NCBI GenBank assembly: GCA_036393335.1 | Contig: DASWHD010000036.1 | Coordinates: 1 to 34,762 of the forward strand | From: DASWHD01 sp036393335 | GTDB lineage: Bacteria > CG2-30-53-67 > CG2-30-70-394 | Direction of reading: 5' to 3' | Length of the DNA: 34,762 nt | Part shown: piece by piece, positions 15,524 to 23,419 of the stretch | How positions within the stretch are numbered: the first letter of the stretch is position 1 | Layout: the number at the start of each line of letters is the position of its first letter | Notes under the pieces: generated by a model | Seen by the model: the letters and a program-made list of their open reading frames with translations, nothing else | Database searches by the model: none | What the model was told of the DNA's origin: nothing | Program-made: the position numbers and the translations under genes

Positions 15524-17043
15524 AGCAGCCTCCGGTACTCGCTCAGATCGAGCTTCCACACCGGGACGCCACAATAGCGCTCCCCTTCGGGGCAGATCGG
15601 TCGCACCTTGGCCTGGAGCCGTTGGGTGCAGGGGGGGAGGAGGTGACGGCCCAGCTCGGGTTGCGCGGCACGAATCTGCTCCGCCTCGTCCACCGAGGCG
15701 CGCCAGATCTCCTCCTGGGCGTTGTAGCACAGGCGCATGCGGTGCTTGTGGTGGAGGTTGAGCAGGTCGGCCGACTCGGTGAATCGGACGTTGACCGCGT
15801 TCGGCAGCAGGTACAGGGCGAGCTCCGCGGCAACGCCGAGCACCAGCAGGCGCTCGATCGCTTCCCAGGTCTGTGCCATGGAGTTTCGGTAGGTGCGCTC
15901 GGCTGCTGGCTCTCTGTGGATCAGGCCGGGTACGACGTAGTCCGGCTCGCCCGTGTAGTGGCGAGCAAGGATCGGCCGCGAGGCCGGCGTCATGCGATGT
16001 CGCTGGTCCTGCGAGTCCGCGGTGTGGCTGAGACGCTTGGTGAAGGTGAAGTGCGCGTGCGCGAGACAGCGACTCAGCTTGTCGTGGGTCGTCAGGTTCA
16101 GGTTCTCACCCAGCAGGTTGTTTTGCGCCGGGTCGAGGACGAGACCGATCGCCGCGTCGTCATCCATCTCCTCCGCGCACAGGCCGAGCACTTCGCGCAC
16201 CGCATCGGCGGTCCCCGTCACGTTCTCCACGGGACACGAGACGAGGCGCGAGGTCCGCTCGCCGAGGCGGGTGTCGAACGCCGTGCAAAACGCCCGGGCC
16301 CGGGGACGGTCGATCTCCGGGCCGCTGGCTGCCGGTGCCCGCCACGGCCGTGCCTCTTCCAGCACCGCACGGTAGCCGGGGTCCACCGCCACCACCGCAG
16401 CGACCATCGCGGCCACCAGCAGCCGTTGCTCCGTCGGGGCGTCGGGCTGGAGGCACGCGCGTTGGTAGCGCAGCAGGGTGAGACCGGAGATCGTGTGGTA
16501 GAGGTAGGCGGTGGTCGCCACCGGCAGGCAATACCGCGCCACCTCCTGGGCGCGCTTGCGGATCGCCCCCGCATACCGGTCGTGCGCCTTGGCTCGGGAG
16601 CGGAAGAGTGTGAAATATGCCTCCTCCGTGACGGAGAGCAGGGTATTGGTCAGGGCCTGATAGTCGGCCATCTGCCGCGCGACGCACGCGACAAACACGC
16701 TTCGGGCCGGCTCGTCCAGGTCCGGGATCAGACAGTTGTCCGGCCGGACCGTGACGTAGCGCTGCGAGACCTGCTCCGAGTTGTAGAACGGATGGGCGTG
16801 GAGGAACGACCAGATTAGCTGCCGCGACACGCCGGTGATCGCAAACTGGAACGCGGCGTGCTGAAACGTCGTGTGATGGCCGGCGCGGTACAGATCCTGG
16901 GCCAGAGCCTCCCAACGCGGACCCATCTCCTGCCCCTCGACGATCCCCTTCGCCGAATAGCAGGTGCGGGCCGTCTCCACCACGTTGGCGAACGGCTGTT
17001 GGAAGGTTCGGGTCAGCTTGACCTCGGGCGGGCGGACAAACAT
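15520..17043 (-). CDS. Two-domain ThyX-like protein (FAD-dependent thymidylate synthase family)
   Basis: 507 residues, about twice the normal ThyX length, with two ThyX-like halves. Half 1 (about 1-240) has GHHTTFQHAAFQFAITGVSRQ (53-75), YNSEQVSQRYV (87-97) and ARYCLPV with LLRYQRA. Half 2 (about 310-455) has a region ending SQDQRHRM (344-351) and LLPNAVNVRF with HHKHRMRLCYNAQEE. The catalytic ThyX signature R-H-R-x2-S-x-N-E-x-S-x-R is degenerate in both halves; the first R-H-R reads H-A-H (82-84), and HAH recurs at 329-331. The C-terminus has Cys472, Cys484 and Cys491, a possible metal site. Canonical ThyX makes dTMP from dUMP with FAD and methylene-folate; whether this one does is doubtful. 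It overlaps selA by four bases. Confidence 0.85.
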   Translation of the reverse strand: MFVRPPEVKLTRTFQQPFANVVETARTCYSAKGIVEGQEMGPRWEALAQDLYRAGHHTTFQHAAFQFAITGVSRQLIWSFLHAHPFYNSEQVSQRYVTVRPDNCLIPDLDEPARSVFVACVARQMADYQALTNTLLSVTEEAYFTLFRSRAKAHDRYAGAIRKRAQEVARYCLPVATTAYLYHTISGLTLLRYQRACLQPDAPTEQRLLVAAMVAAVVAVDPGYRAVLEEARPWRAPAASGPEIDRPRARAFCTAFDTRLGERTSRLVSCPVENVTGTADAVREVLGLCAEEMDDDAAIGLVLDPAQNNLLGENLNLTTHDKLSRCLAHAHFTFTKRLSHTADSQDQRHRMTPASRPILARHYTGEPDYVVPGLIHREPAAERTYRNSMAQTWEAIERLLVLGVAAELALYLLPNAVNVRFTESADLLNLHHKHRMRLCYNAQEEIWRASVDEAEQIRAAQPELGRHLLPPCTQRLQAKVRPICPEGERYCGVPVWKLDLSEYRRLL

Positions 17044-17066
17044 GAAGTTCAGTGGCTGTCAGCTCT

Positions 17067-17092
17067 CAGCGGTCCGTTGCATGGGACCGCTG
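17067..17092. repeat. Perfect 9-bp inverted repeat in the leader of the ThyX-like gene
   Basis: CAGCGGTCC (17067-17075) pairs with GGACCGCTG (17084-17092) around an 8-base loop. It lies 24-49 bases upstream of the ThyX-like start on the minus strand. There is no T-run on either side, so it is either an operator-like palindrome or an RNA hairpin in the leader. A second short inverted repeat (17170-17175 with 17181-17186) straddles the stop of the permease gene. Confidence 0.45.
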
Positions 17093-17183
17093 CGCAGGAC
17101 ATCGTTGGGTCGTCGGGCCGACGGTGGTGGGATTTCCGCGACAATCCTATCAGCCTGGCGGCGGATCGCTGAACGCTAATCGT

Positions 17184-18104
17184 TCAAGCCGACACCCGGA
17201 TGCGTGGATCGAGAACCCCGTAGAGCAGGTCCACCGCCAGGTTCACCAGGACGTACCCGGTGGCGATGAACAGCACGCACCCCTGCACCAGCGGATAGTC
17301 ACGGGACTGGATCGCCGTGAGGGTCAAGCGGCCGATGCCGGGCCAGGCGAAGATGGTCTCGGTGATCACCGCGCCGCCCAGCAACGCCCCGGTCTGCAGC
17401 CCGACGACGGTCACGAGCGGGAGGGCGGCGTTGCGCCCCGTGTGCTTGAGGATCACCGCGGCTTCTGCTACGCCCTTGGCGCGGGCCGTGCGCACGTAGT
17501 CCTCCCCGAGGGCTTCGAGCCAGCCGCTGCGCGTCATGCGCATCAGGATGCCGGCCATGCCGGTGCCGAGGGTGACGCTGGGGAGGAGCAAATGGCTCAC
17601 GTCGCTGCGTCCCGAAACGGGCAGCCAGCCGAGGCCGATGGCGAACACCAGGATGAGCAGCGGTCCGAGCCAGAAGTTGGGGATCGCCACGCCGGCCACC
17701 GCCAGCCACCGCAGGGCCACGTCTAGCTTCCGCCCGGCGCGCAGGGCCGCGGCGATGCCGGCCGGCAGGGCGATGGACAACGCGACCAGGAGACCGCCGG
17801 CGAGGATCTCCAGGGTGGCCGGGAGGCGCTCGCCGATAAGCTGCACCACGGGGCGATGGTCGCGGATCGACTCGCCCAGATCGCCCCGGCAAATGCCGGC
17901 GAGGTACCGGCCGTATTGCACCGGCAGAGGATCATCCAGGTGCAGGGCGGCGCGCAGGGCGGCGCGGTCTGCCGGTGCCGCCGCCTCGCCGAGCATCACT
18001 TCGATCGGGTCACCGGGGACCAGGTGCAGGATCAGGAAGACCGCGGTCACCACCCCGAGCAGGACTGGGAGGGTGAGGACCAGGCGCCGGACGGCCAAGG
18101 GCAT
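17184..18104 (-). CDS. DppB/OppB-family ABC transporter permease (orphan)
   Basis: 306 residues with about six transmembrane segments, beginning RRLVLTLPVLLGVVTAVFLILHLVPGD, the standard first helix of DppB/OppB/GsiC permeases. The periplasmic motif GDLGESI and the cytoplasmic EAA loop (about residues 200-222, EDYVRTARAKGV) that contacts the ATPase are both intact, so the protein looks functional. These permeases import peptides, nickel or glutathione with a DppC partner, two ATPases and a binding protein. None of those partners is adjacent: upstream is a lipoprotein of unknown family and downstream is thyX-like. It may have lost its operon or may work with components elsewhere. The start ATG has a weak ribosome site. 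Confidence 0.92.
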   Translation of the reverse strand: MPLAVRRLVLTLPVLLGVVTAVFLILHLVPGDPIEVMLGEAAAPADRAALRAALHLDDPLPVQYGRYLAGICRGDLGESIRDHRPVVQLIGERLPATLEILAGGLLVALSIALPAGIAAALRAGRKLDVALRWLAVAGVAIPNFWLGPLLILVFAIGLGWLPVSGRSDVSHLLLPSVTLGTGMAGILMRMTRSGWLEALGEDYVRTARAKGVAEAAVILKHTGRNAALPLVTVVGLQTGALLGGAVITETIFAWPGIGRLTLTAIQSRDYPLVQGCVLFIATGYVLVNLAVDLLYGVLDPRIRVSA

Positions 18105-18166
18105 GGTTACGCGCTTTTCCGGGGTCGTGGCCCGCCCCCTACCGCCGACTCATCGCCGACCTCGGT

Positions 18167-18703
18167 CTATTTCCAGGGGTCATCCTCGGGAAACAGGGGC
18201 ACCGTGTCGAGCTGGTCTGCCGGCCGCTCTTCCGGAATGCGGGGTGCGGGTGTGCCGGCGGCCTGCGGTGTGCTGCGCGGCATGACCAGCAGGACCAGGT
18301 GGGTGGTGATCGCTCCGTCTTCCACCGTCGCCATACACAGCCGCGATTCCTTCGCAAAGAAGAGGATGTAGTTTTCCAGGTGCACCCGGCTCATCTGCTG
18401 CCAGCCGTGCCGTGGCATGTGGTTAGTGAGGAAGTCGGCGACGGCCAGGCCCTTGAGCCGGCCCTTGAAGTGCAGTTCGCCGTACGCGTGGTCCTCGCTG
18501 TCGAGAATGGTGGACGGCTTGGTTTCGAAGGTCAGGCCGCGTGGCAGCTCGATGTCGTCGAAACCCGGGTGGGTGAAGGTACCGCTCAGGTTTTCACGGT
18601 ACAGGGCGCGGTCGATGTGCTTGCCGGGCAGGCTCTGGCAGCCCACCGCACCGCTCACGGCGACGGTGATGGTGAGGATTAGGGGGGAGGAGAGGGGTCG
18701 CAT
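18167..18703 (-). CDS. Hypothetical outer-membrane-type lipoprotein (178 aa)
   Basis: A lipoprotein signal peptide is clear: MRPLSSPLILTITVAVSGAV then Gly21-Cys22, giving a lipobox ending AVGC. The mature part (about 22-178) has no motif I can name. It contains GELHFKGRLKG, a segment MPRHGWQQMSR and a strand-rich stretch LVLLVMPRS. The pattern of a helix ending in a Gly-Trp turn, followed by strands, occurs in several small proteobacterial lipoprotein families. The tail after residue 140 is Pro-rich and probably disordered. A strong AAGGAG lies eight bases before the ATG. The start overlaps the end of the amidohydrolase gene by 25 bases, and the permease gene follows after 62 bases, so the three are probably one transcript. 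Confidence 0.75.
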   Translation of the reverse strand: MRPLSSPLILTITVAVSGAVGCQSLPGKHIDRALYRENLSGTFTHPGFDDIELPRGLTFETKPSTILDSEDHAYGELHFKGRLKGLAVADFLTNHMPRHGWQQMSRVHLENYILFFAKESRLCMATVEDGAITTHLVLLVMPRSTPQAAGTPAPRIPEERPADQLDTVPLFPEDDPWK

Positions 18704-19719
18704 GGCGGGGCTCCTTCAAGGGAGGGAAGGCGGTCGCGTCCGGGGCCCCGGATACGACGCAGCAGGTGGTAACCACGTTCGAAGACGGTCAGGGTGAAGC
18801 CTAGAGCTTGTTTCAAGGCAACGTCTAGGTCGAAGGGATTGGGGGTGGCACCCAGGCGCCGGCGATCGGCACGGCCCAGGTGCGAGTAGAACGGGAGGAG
18901 AAAGGTCGGGATGGGATAATCGCTGCCGTACACCACGGAGCCTTGCAGATGGGTGGCTCCGCCCAGGGCGATCAGGTGGCGCGCCCGCACTGGCACCGCC
19001 ATGCCCGAGATGTCGGCGAAGAGGTTGAGGAACTCGTGGCTCAGGGCGATGCGGGCGAAGTACCCTTCTCGGCCGGACCAGTGGCCAAGGCTCGCGGCGT
19101 GGGCCGCGATCACGGTTACCCCGAGCTCCAGGGGCAGACGCAGTCGGTCCGGGTGCTCCAGGTCGACGTGCAGGGCAGGAAAGGTGTGCTCCCGGCCGGT
19201 ATGCACGAGGAGCGGCAGGCGGTGGGCCGCGAGTCGCTCGTAGAACGGTACGAGGGCCGGGTTTGCCGGGTCCATTCCCTGGACCGACGGCAGCCACTTG
19301 ACGAGTACCGCACCCCGTTCCATGCACCGCTCCAACTCCTCCAGGGCGTCGGGCCGATACGGGTGGATCGAGACCCCGGGGAGGAGGCAGGGGTACCGGT
19401 CGCATACCTGGAACAGGTAATCATTGGGGGTATAGAGCAGGGTGTCGCGTTCCACCCGCCTGCCGGCGGTGTCGTACACCGCGTCGAACGCGAGGGCGAC
19501 CCCGTAGTCGACCGCGACGGACGCGGTGATCGCCTCCGCGATTCGCTGCGCGAAGAGATCATCGGGGTAGGATGGGCCGCCGTTCCATGGAATGCCGTGG
19601 CGCCGCAGTAGATAGAGGAACGGGAAGGTGCGCTTCAGCCGTGGCCGGATGAAACATCCCGTGTCCGGGTAGCCGAGCCCGGCAAGATGGATATGGACGT
19701 CGACCACCGGGACCGCCAT
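18679..19719 (-). CDS. Metal-dependent amidohydrolase (TIM-barrel, amidohydrolase-2-like)
   Basis: 346 residues from ATG 19719. A TTG 12 bases upstream is also possible. The metal-site residues of the amidohydrolase superfamily are in order: His9 and His11 in VDVHIHLAG, Lys141 in VLVKWLPS, His173 in LVHTGREHTF, His207 in AAHAAS and Asp267 in YGSDYP. This matches the PF04909 group, which includes decarboxylases and hydrolases of aromatic or lactone-like substrates. The actual substrate is unknown. No signal peptide is seen, so it is probably cytoplasmic. It lies between a dienelactone-hydrolase-like gene (87 bases upstream) and the lipoprotein gene it overlaps. That pairing could point to breakdown of a ring-derived compound, but this is only inference. 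Confidence 0.85.
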   Translation of the reverse strand: MAVPVVDVHIHLAGLGYPDTGCFIRPRLKRTFPFLYLLRRHGIPWNGGPSYPDDLFAQRIAEAITASVAVDYGVALAFDAVYDTAGRRVERDTLLYTPNDYLFQVCDRYPCLLPGVSIHPYRPDALEELERCMERGAVLVKWLPSVQGMDPANPALVPFYERLAAHRLPLLVHTGREHTFPALHVDLEHPDRLRLPLELGVTVIAAHAASLGHWSGREGYFARIALSHEFLNLFADISGMAVPVRARHLIALGGATHLQGSVVYGSDYPIPTFLLPFYSHLGRADRRRLGATPNPFDLDVALKQALGFTLTVFERGYHLLRRIRGPGRDRLPSLEGAPPCDPSPPP

Positions 19720-19806
19720 GGACGGATCCAACGGCAGGTGGCCCGATGGGTCAAGTGTGGCGGTCCGCCAGGCCGGAGTGGCTGCGGCCCCGCCGCCATC
19801 GCACAG

Positions 19807-20454
19807 TCACGCGAGGTGCTGGGCGAGGAAGTCGACGGTGAGCTGCCACGCTTGCTCGGTGGCCACCGGGTTGAACCGCTCGCTGCCCGGATTGGCGAAG
19901 CCGTGGGCCGCGGCGAACGAGTGGCTCTCGACCACCTTGCCGGCGGCGGCCATCGCCTCCGCAAACTGCCGTTGCTTTTCTGGCCAGCTACGCTCGCTCT
20001 CGGCGTAGATGGCGAGCACCGGTCCCGCGAGCCGTCGCAGGGCGGCAATGTCGGTCACCACGCGGCAATAGAAAAAGACCCCGGCGGCGACCCGATCCGG
20101 GTTGGCGATCGCCGCCTGCAGCGCCTGGATGCCGCCGAACGACCAGCCGAGGGTCGCCACCCGCCCACCGGGGTGGTGGAGATGATCGAGGGCGGCGCGT
20201 ACCTTACGCGCGGCCACCTGTGGATCGACGGCGCGCATCTTCGCGGCGGCGGCCTCGGTGTCCGTGGGTTGCTCGCCGTCGTATAGGTCGATTACCGCCG
20301 CGCCATAGCCGTGCTTCCCCAGGCGCCGTCCCCATTGCAGCGGATAGTCGGTCACCCCCCACCAGTCGTGCAGGATGAGCACTGCCCGGTCGCCGGCCTC
20401 CGCACCGCACGGTACGAGGTCGAAGGGCTCACCGTTCGTTGTGACCAGCTCCAT
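19807..20454 (-). CDS. Dienelactone-hydrolase-family protein with Ser nucleophile
   Basis: 215 residues from ATG 20454, fixed by GGGAGGG five bases upstream. The alpha/beta hydrolase layout is clear: LILHDWWGV (oxyanion and early strand), GYGAAVIDLYDG, nucleophile elbow GWSFGG with Ser105, and catalytic His184 in AAAHGFANP. In classical dienelactone hydrolase the nucleophile is Cys and the acid is Asp. Here Ser105 replaces Cys, and the acid position reads ESERSWP, with Glu154 as the likely substitute. The enzyme should hydrolyse small esters or lactones in the cytoplasm. It heads the long minus-strand run that includes the amidohydrolase, lipoprotein, permease, thyX-like gene and selA. Confidence 0.9.
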   Translation of the reverse strand: MELVTTNGEPFDLVPCGAEAGDRAVLILHDWWGVTDYPLQWGRRLGKHGYGAAVIDLYDGEQPTDTEAAAAKMRAVDPQVAARKVRAALDHLHHPGGRVATLGWSFGGIQALQAAIANPDRVAAGVFFYCRVVTDIAALRRLAGPVLAIYAESERSWPEKQRQFAEAMAAAGKVVESHSFAAAHGFANPGSERFNPVATEQAWQLTVDFLAQHLA

Positions 20455-20604
20455 CGATACCCTCCCGGTGGGTGGTGTCACGGCCGATCGTCGCGCATCG
20501 GCGCCGCAACACAAGCACGGCCTGGTGCGCCGCCGGTGATTGTCTCCGGGCGGCTCGGCCACTACCCTAGCCCACGACCGCGGACGTTTCGAGAGAGGTG
20601 GGTC

Positions 20605-20949
20605 ATGGCCGATTGTCTATTCTGCAAGATCGCCAGCGGGGAGGTTCCTGCCGAGCACGTCTACGAGGACACCGAGTTTGTCGCCTTCGAGGACATCAAC
20701 CCTCAGGCACCCACCCACGTGCTGGTCGTCCCCCGGCGCCACGTTGCTACCCTCAACGATGCAGGCTTGGGCGAGCGTGACATGCTCGGCGGCCTGGTCG
20801 CCGTGGGCAGCGAGGTGGCCAAGAAGCTGGGGTACGAGAAGAGCGGCTACCGCCTGGTGCTCAACTGCAACGCCGACGCGGGCCAGACCGTCTTCCACGT
20901 CCACCTGCACCTCTTGGCGGGTCGCATCATGCGTTGGCCGCCGGGATGA
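20605..20949 (+). CDS. HIT-family (HINT/HinT-like) nucleotide phosphoramidase
   Basis: 114 residues, the standard HinT size. It opens CLFCKIASGEVPA, contains FEDINPQAPTHVLVVPRRH, and has the HIT catalytic motif as His98-x-His100-x-His102 in FHVHLHLLAG. HinT proteins cleave purine nucleoside phosphoramidates and lysyl-AMP. The ATG at 20605 is chosen because of GAGAGGTG upstream and because the family begins there; the in-frame extension upstream overlaps the divergent hydrolase leader and is non-coding. It is a single gene between divergent (dlh-like) and convergent (gcvT) neighbours, with only 41 bases to the gcvT stop. Confidence 0.95.
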   Translation: MADCLFCKIASGEVPAEHVYEDTEFVAFEDINPQAPTHVLVVPRRHVATLNDAGLGERDMLGGLVAVGSEVAKKLGYEKSGYRLVLNCNADAGQTVFHVHLHLLAGRIMRWPPG

Positions 20950-20990
20950 CCTGCAGGGGGTTCGGGCGACGGTGGATTGCGGCGGCGCGG

Positions 20991-22088
20991 TTACTGCTGC
21001 GATCGGCGGTAGAAGGGTAACACGACCCGCGCCGCTGCCACCGGCCGGTCGCGGATCTCGATGGCCAGGGTGTCGCCGACCTGCGTGGTCCCCCGCGCCA
21101 CCAGGGCCAGGGCGATGCCGGACTTGAGGGTCGGGCTGTGGTTGCCGCTGGTCACCACGCCGAGGACCTCGCCGTCGCGCACCACCCGCTGGTCGGCGCG
21201 GGGTACGCCGCGCCCGATCAGCCGCAGCCCGATCAACTCGCGTGCCACCCCCTCCCCCGCCTGGCGCCGCAGGATCTCGCTTCCGAGGTAGTCTCGGCCG
21301 CTGAGGTCGACGAACCGCGCGAGCCCTGCCTCGAGCGGGCCGATCCCTTCGGAGAGCTCGTGGCCGTAGAGGGGCAGGGCTGCCTCGAGGCGCAGGGTGT
21401 CGCGGGCGCCGAGTCCCGCCGGTCGCAGGCCGTGGAGCCGGCCTCCGTCCATGAGCCGTTCCCAGAGCTCCACGGCGTGGACGCCCGCCACCGCCAGCTC
21501 GAAGCCGAGCTCCCCGGAGTAGCCGGTGTGGTGCAGGTGGAGGGCGAGGTCGCCCAGCACCGCCGCGGCGTGCTGGGCGCGCGGTGGTAGCGCGCCATCG
21601 GCGCTTTGCACGCGGACGCCGAGGTTCCGCAGGATGCCCGCCGACGCCGGCCCTTGCAGGGCGATAAGCGCCAGGGTGTCGGTATCGTCCTGCCAGGTCT
21701 CCGCCGGGAGATAGCGGGTGAAGTGGTCCGCGAGCTTGTCGTGGTTGGCCGCGTTGGCGACCATGGTCAGGTAATCCGGTGCGTGGACGCTCACCATCAC
21801 ATCGTCGATGGTTCCGCCCGCCTCGTTGCACACCAGGCTGTAGCGCGTGTTGCCCGGCGCGAGGTCCGCGATGTCGTTGGTGAGCAGCCGGCCCAGGGCC
21901 TCCCGGCAGGCATGGCCGGCGAAGGCGAAGTTGGCCATGTGGCTGACGTCGAACAGCCCGCACGCGCTGCGCACCGCGTGGTGCTCGGCGATCACTCCGT
22001 CGTACTGCACCGGCATCTCCCAGCCGGCGAACTCCACCAGCTTTGCGCCCGCGGCGACGTGGCACGGATGAAGAGGGGTGGTCTTCAT
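20991..22088 (-). CDS. gcvT: Aminomethyltransferase (glycine cleavage T protein)
   Basis: 365 residues, standard length. GcvT transfers the methylene group from the aminomethyl-lipoyl H protein to tetrahydrofolate and releases ammonia. Evidence: TTPLHPCHVAAGAKLVEFAGW at the N-terminus, EHHAVRSACGLFDVSHM, GGTIDDVMV with the conserved catalytic Asp (about 96), and a C-terminal beta-barrel (about 285-365) with VTSGNHSPTLKSGIALALV. It lies 44 bases downstream of alanine dehydrogenase on the same strand. The gcvH and gcvP genes are absent from the window. I see no glycine riboswitch in the 44-base gap. The ribosome site is weak. Confidence 0.95.
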   Translation of the reverse strand: MKTTPLHPCHVAAGAKLVEFAGWEMPVQYDGVIAEHHAVRSACGLFDVSHMANFAFAGHACREALGRLLTNDIADLAPGNTRYSLVCNEAGGTIDDVMVSVHAPDYLTMVANAANHDKLADHFTRYLPAETWQDDTDTLALIALQGPASAGILRNLGVRVQSADGALPPRAQHAAAVLGDLALHLHHTGYSGELGFELAVAGVHAVELWERLMDGGRLHGLRPAGLGARDTLRLEAALPLYGHELSEGIGPLEAGLARFVDLSGRDYLGSEILRRQAGEGVARELIGLRLIGRGVPRADQRVVRDGEVLGVVTSGNHSPTLKSGIALALVARGTTQVGDTLAIEIRDRPVAAARVVLPFYRRSQQ

Positions 22089-22132
22089 GATTTTTCGGGT
22101 GGGGCCACGGAAGGGACGAGCGAGTCAGAACC

Positions 22133-23215
22133 TCATTGTAGGCTCGCGGCCACTGCCGGGTGGATTACTTGGCCTGCGTACAGGTTGAGGGCGTGACCCA
22201 GGGGTGTGTCGGGCCGTAGGGCCGCGTCGGCCCCCTGTGCGGCGAGGGTCATGAGGTAGGGCAGGATCGCCGCCGTGAGGGCGACGGTGGCGGTATGGCT
22301 GGCGGCCGAGGGCATGTTGGTGACGCAGTAGTGGAGGACCTCTTCCTCCACGTAGGTCGGCTGGCCGTGGGTGGTGGGGCGGCTGGTGGCGGCACAACCG
22401 CCCTGGTCGATTGCCACATCGACGAGCACGGCGCGCTGGGGCAGCGCCGCGACCTGGCGGCGGGTCACGACCACCGGCGCGCGGGCGCCGGGGACGAGCA
22501 CCGCGCCGATCAACAGGTCGGTCACCGGCAACAGCCCATCGAGGATGGCCGGCGTCGATTCCATCACTGCGACCCGGCCGGCGAAATGGCTGGCCAGAAC
22601 GGCACGCCGTGCCGTGCTCGTCTCCAGCAAACGGGTCGTGGCCCCGAGGCGGGCCGCGATCTCCGCGGCCTCCCGGCCCACGTTGCCGCCACCGAGGATG
22701 GTCACCCGCCCTTCGCTGCCCGGGTCGAGGCCGGGGAGCAGGACGCCGCGCCCACCGGCAGGACGGCGCAGGTGGTATGCACCGACCAGGGTGGCGAGGC
22801 GGCCGGCGATGCGGCTCATCGGGGCGAGGGTGGGCAGCGATCCGTCGGCCTCCTGGAGGGTGGCGAAGTCGAGGCAGGTGGTCCCGCGGTGCAGCAGCGC
22901 GCGGGCCAGGGCGGGGTCCGCGGCGAGGTGGAGGTAGGAGAACAGGAGCTGATCGCGGCGTAGGTGCGCGACCTCCGGCGGCTGCGGCTCCTTCACCTTG
23001 CAGATCAGCTCGGCGGAGCCGTACACCGTGGCGGCGTCCGGGACGATCACGGCCCCGGCCGCCGCGTATTCGCGGTCGGGAAAGCCGCTGCCCACGCCGG
23101 CCCCCTGCTGCAGCATCACCCGGTGGCCGGCCGCCGTCAGTCGCGCGACCGCCCCCGGGGTGAGCCCCACGCGGTACTCGTGGTCCTTGATCTCGGTGGG
23201 GATGCCGATGTGCAT
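22133..23215 (-). CDS. ald: Alanine dehydrogenase
   Basis: 360 residues. Catalyses NAD-dependent oxidative deamination of L-alanine to pyruvate and ammonia, or the reverse. Motifs: MHIGIPTEIKDHEYRVGLTP with Arg15, the substrate-binding Lys75 in CKVKEPQ, His96 in SYLHLA, Rossmann GGGNVG (175-180), Asp270 in VDVAIDQGG and Asn300 in HYCVTNMP. The family is normally about 360-370 residues, so it is complete. It is the first gene of a two-gene run with gcvT, which would link alanine and glycine breakdown to one-carbon units. The region upstream (23216-23419) is shared with the divergent lipase-like gene; no strong promoter stands out in it. Confidence 0.95.
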   Translation of the reverse strand: MHIGIPTEIKDHEYRVGLTPGAVARLTAAGHRVMLQQGAGVGSGFPDREYAAAGAVIVPDAATVYGSAELICKVKEPQPPEVAHLRRDQLLFSYLHLAADPALARALLHRGTTCLDFATLQEADGSLPTLAPMSRIAGRLATLVGAYHLRRPAGGRGVLLPGLDPGSEGRVTILGGGNVGREAAEIAARLGATTRLLETSTARRAVLASHFAGRVAVMESTPAILDGLLPVTDLLIGAVLVPGARAPVVVTRRQVAALPQRAVLVDVAIDQGGCAATSRPTTHGQPTYVEEEVLHYCVTNMPSAASHTATVALTAAILPYLMTLAAQGADAALRPDTPLGHALNLYAGQVIHPAVAASLQ

Positions 23216-23419
23216 GGCGGCCGGAGCGCAGCTATCGAAGGGGCGGGGGCGACGCGGATCTTAGGGGTGGGCCATATTCTGCAACAAGGAGCGGTGGCGA
23301 TTTCGGCTTGCAATCCGATTTCCATGCCGCAAAGAATGACTTGACCTTTCCGCTTGGGAACTCTCCCACCCAGGCAGCCGCAGCCCTTCCGTTCCCCCTC
23401 CTTACTCTGAACGACGCGC

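Noticed and set aside
15524..15730. A longer N-terminus for SelA of 69 extra residues
   Set aside because: The extension lies entirely within the ThyX-like gene in another frame and is Pro/Arg-rich without family similarity. The GTG at 15523 has a good ribosome site and fits the family.
20311..20604. A longer N-terminus for the HIT protein
   Set aside because: The in-frame extension crosses the leader and start of the divergent hydrolase gene; the HIT family starts at the ATG 20605, which has its own ribosome site.
22089..22132. A glycine riboswitch before gcvT
   Set aside because: The gap between ald and gcvT is only 44 bases and shows none of the paired glycine-aptamer features.
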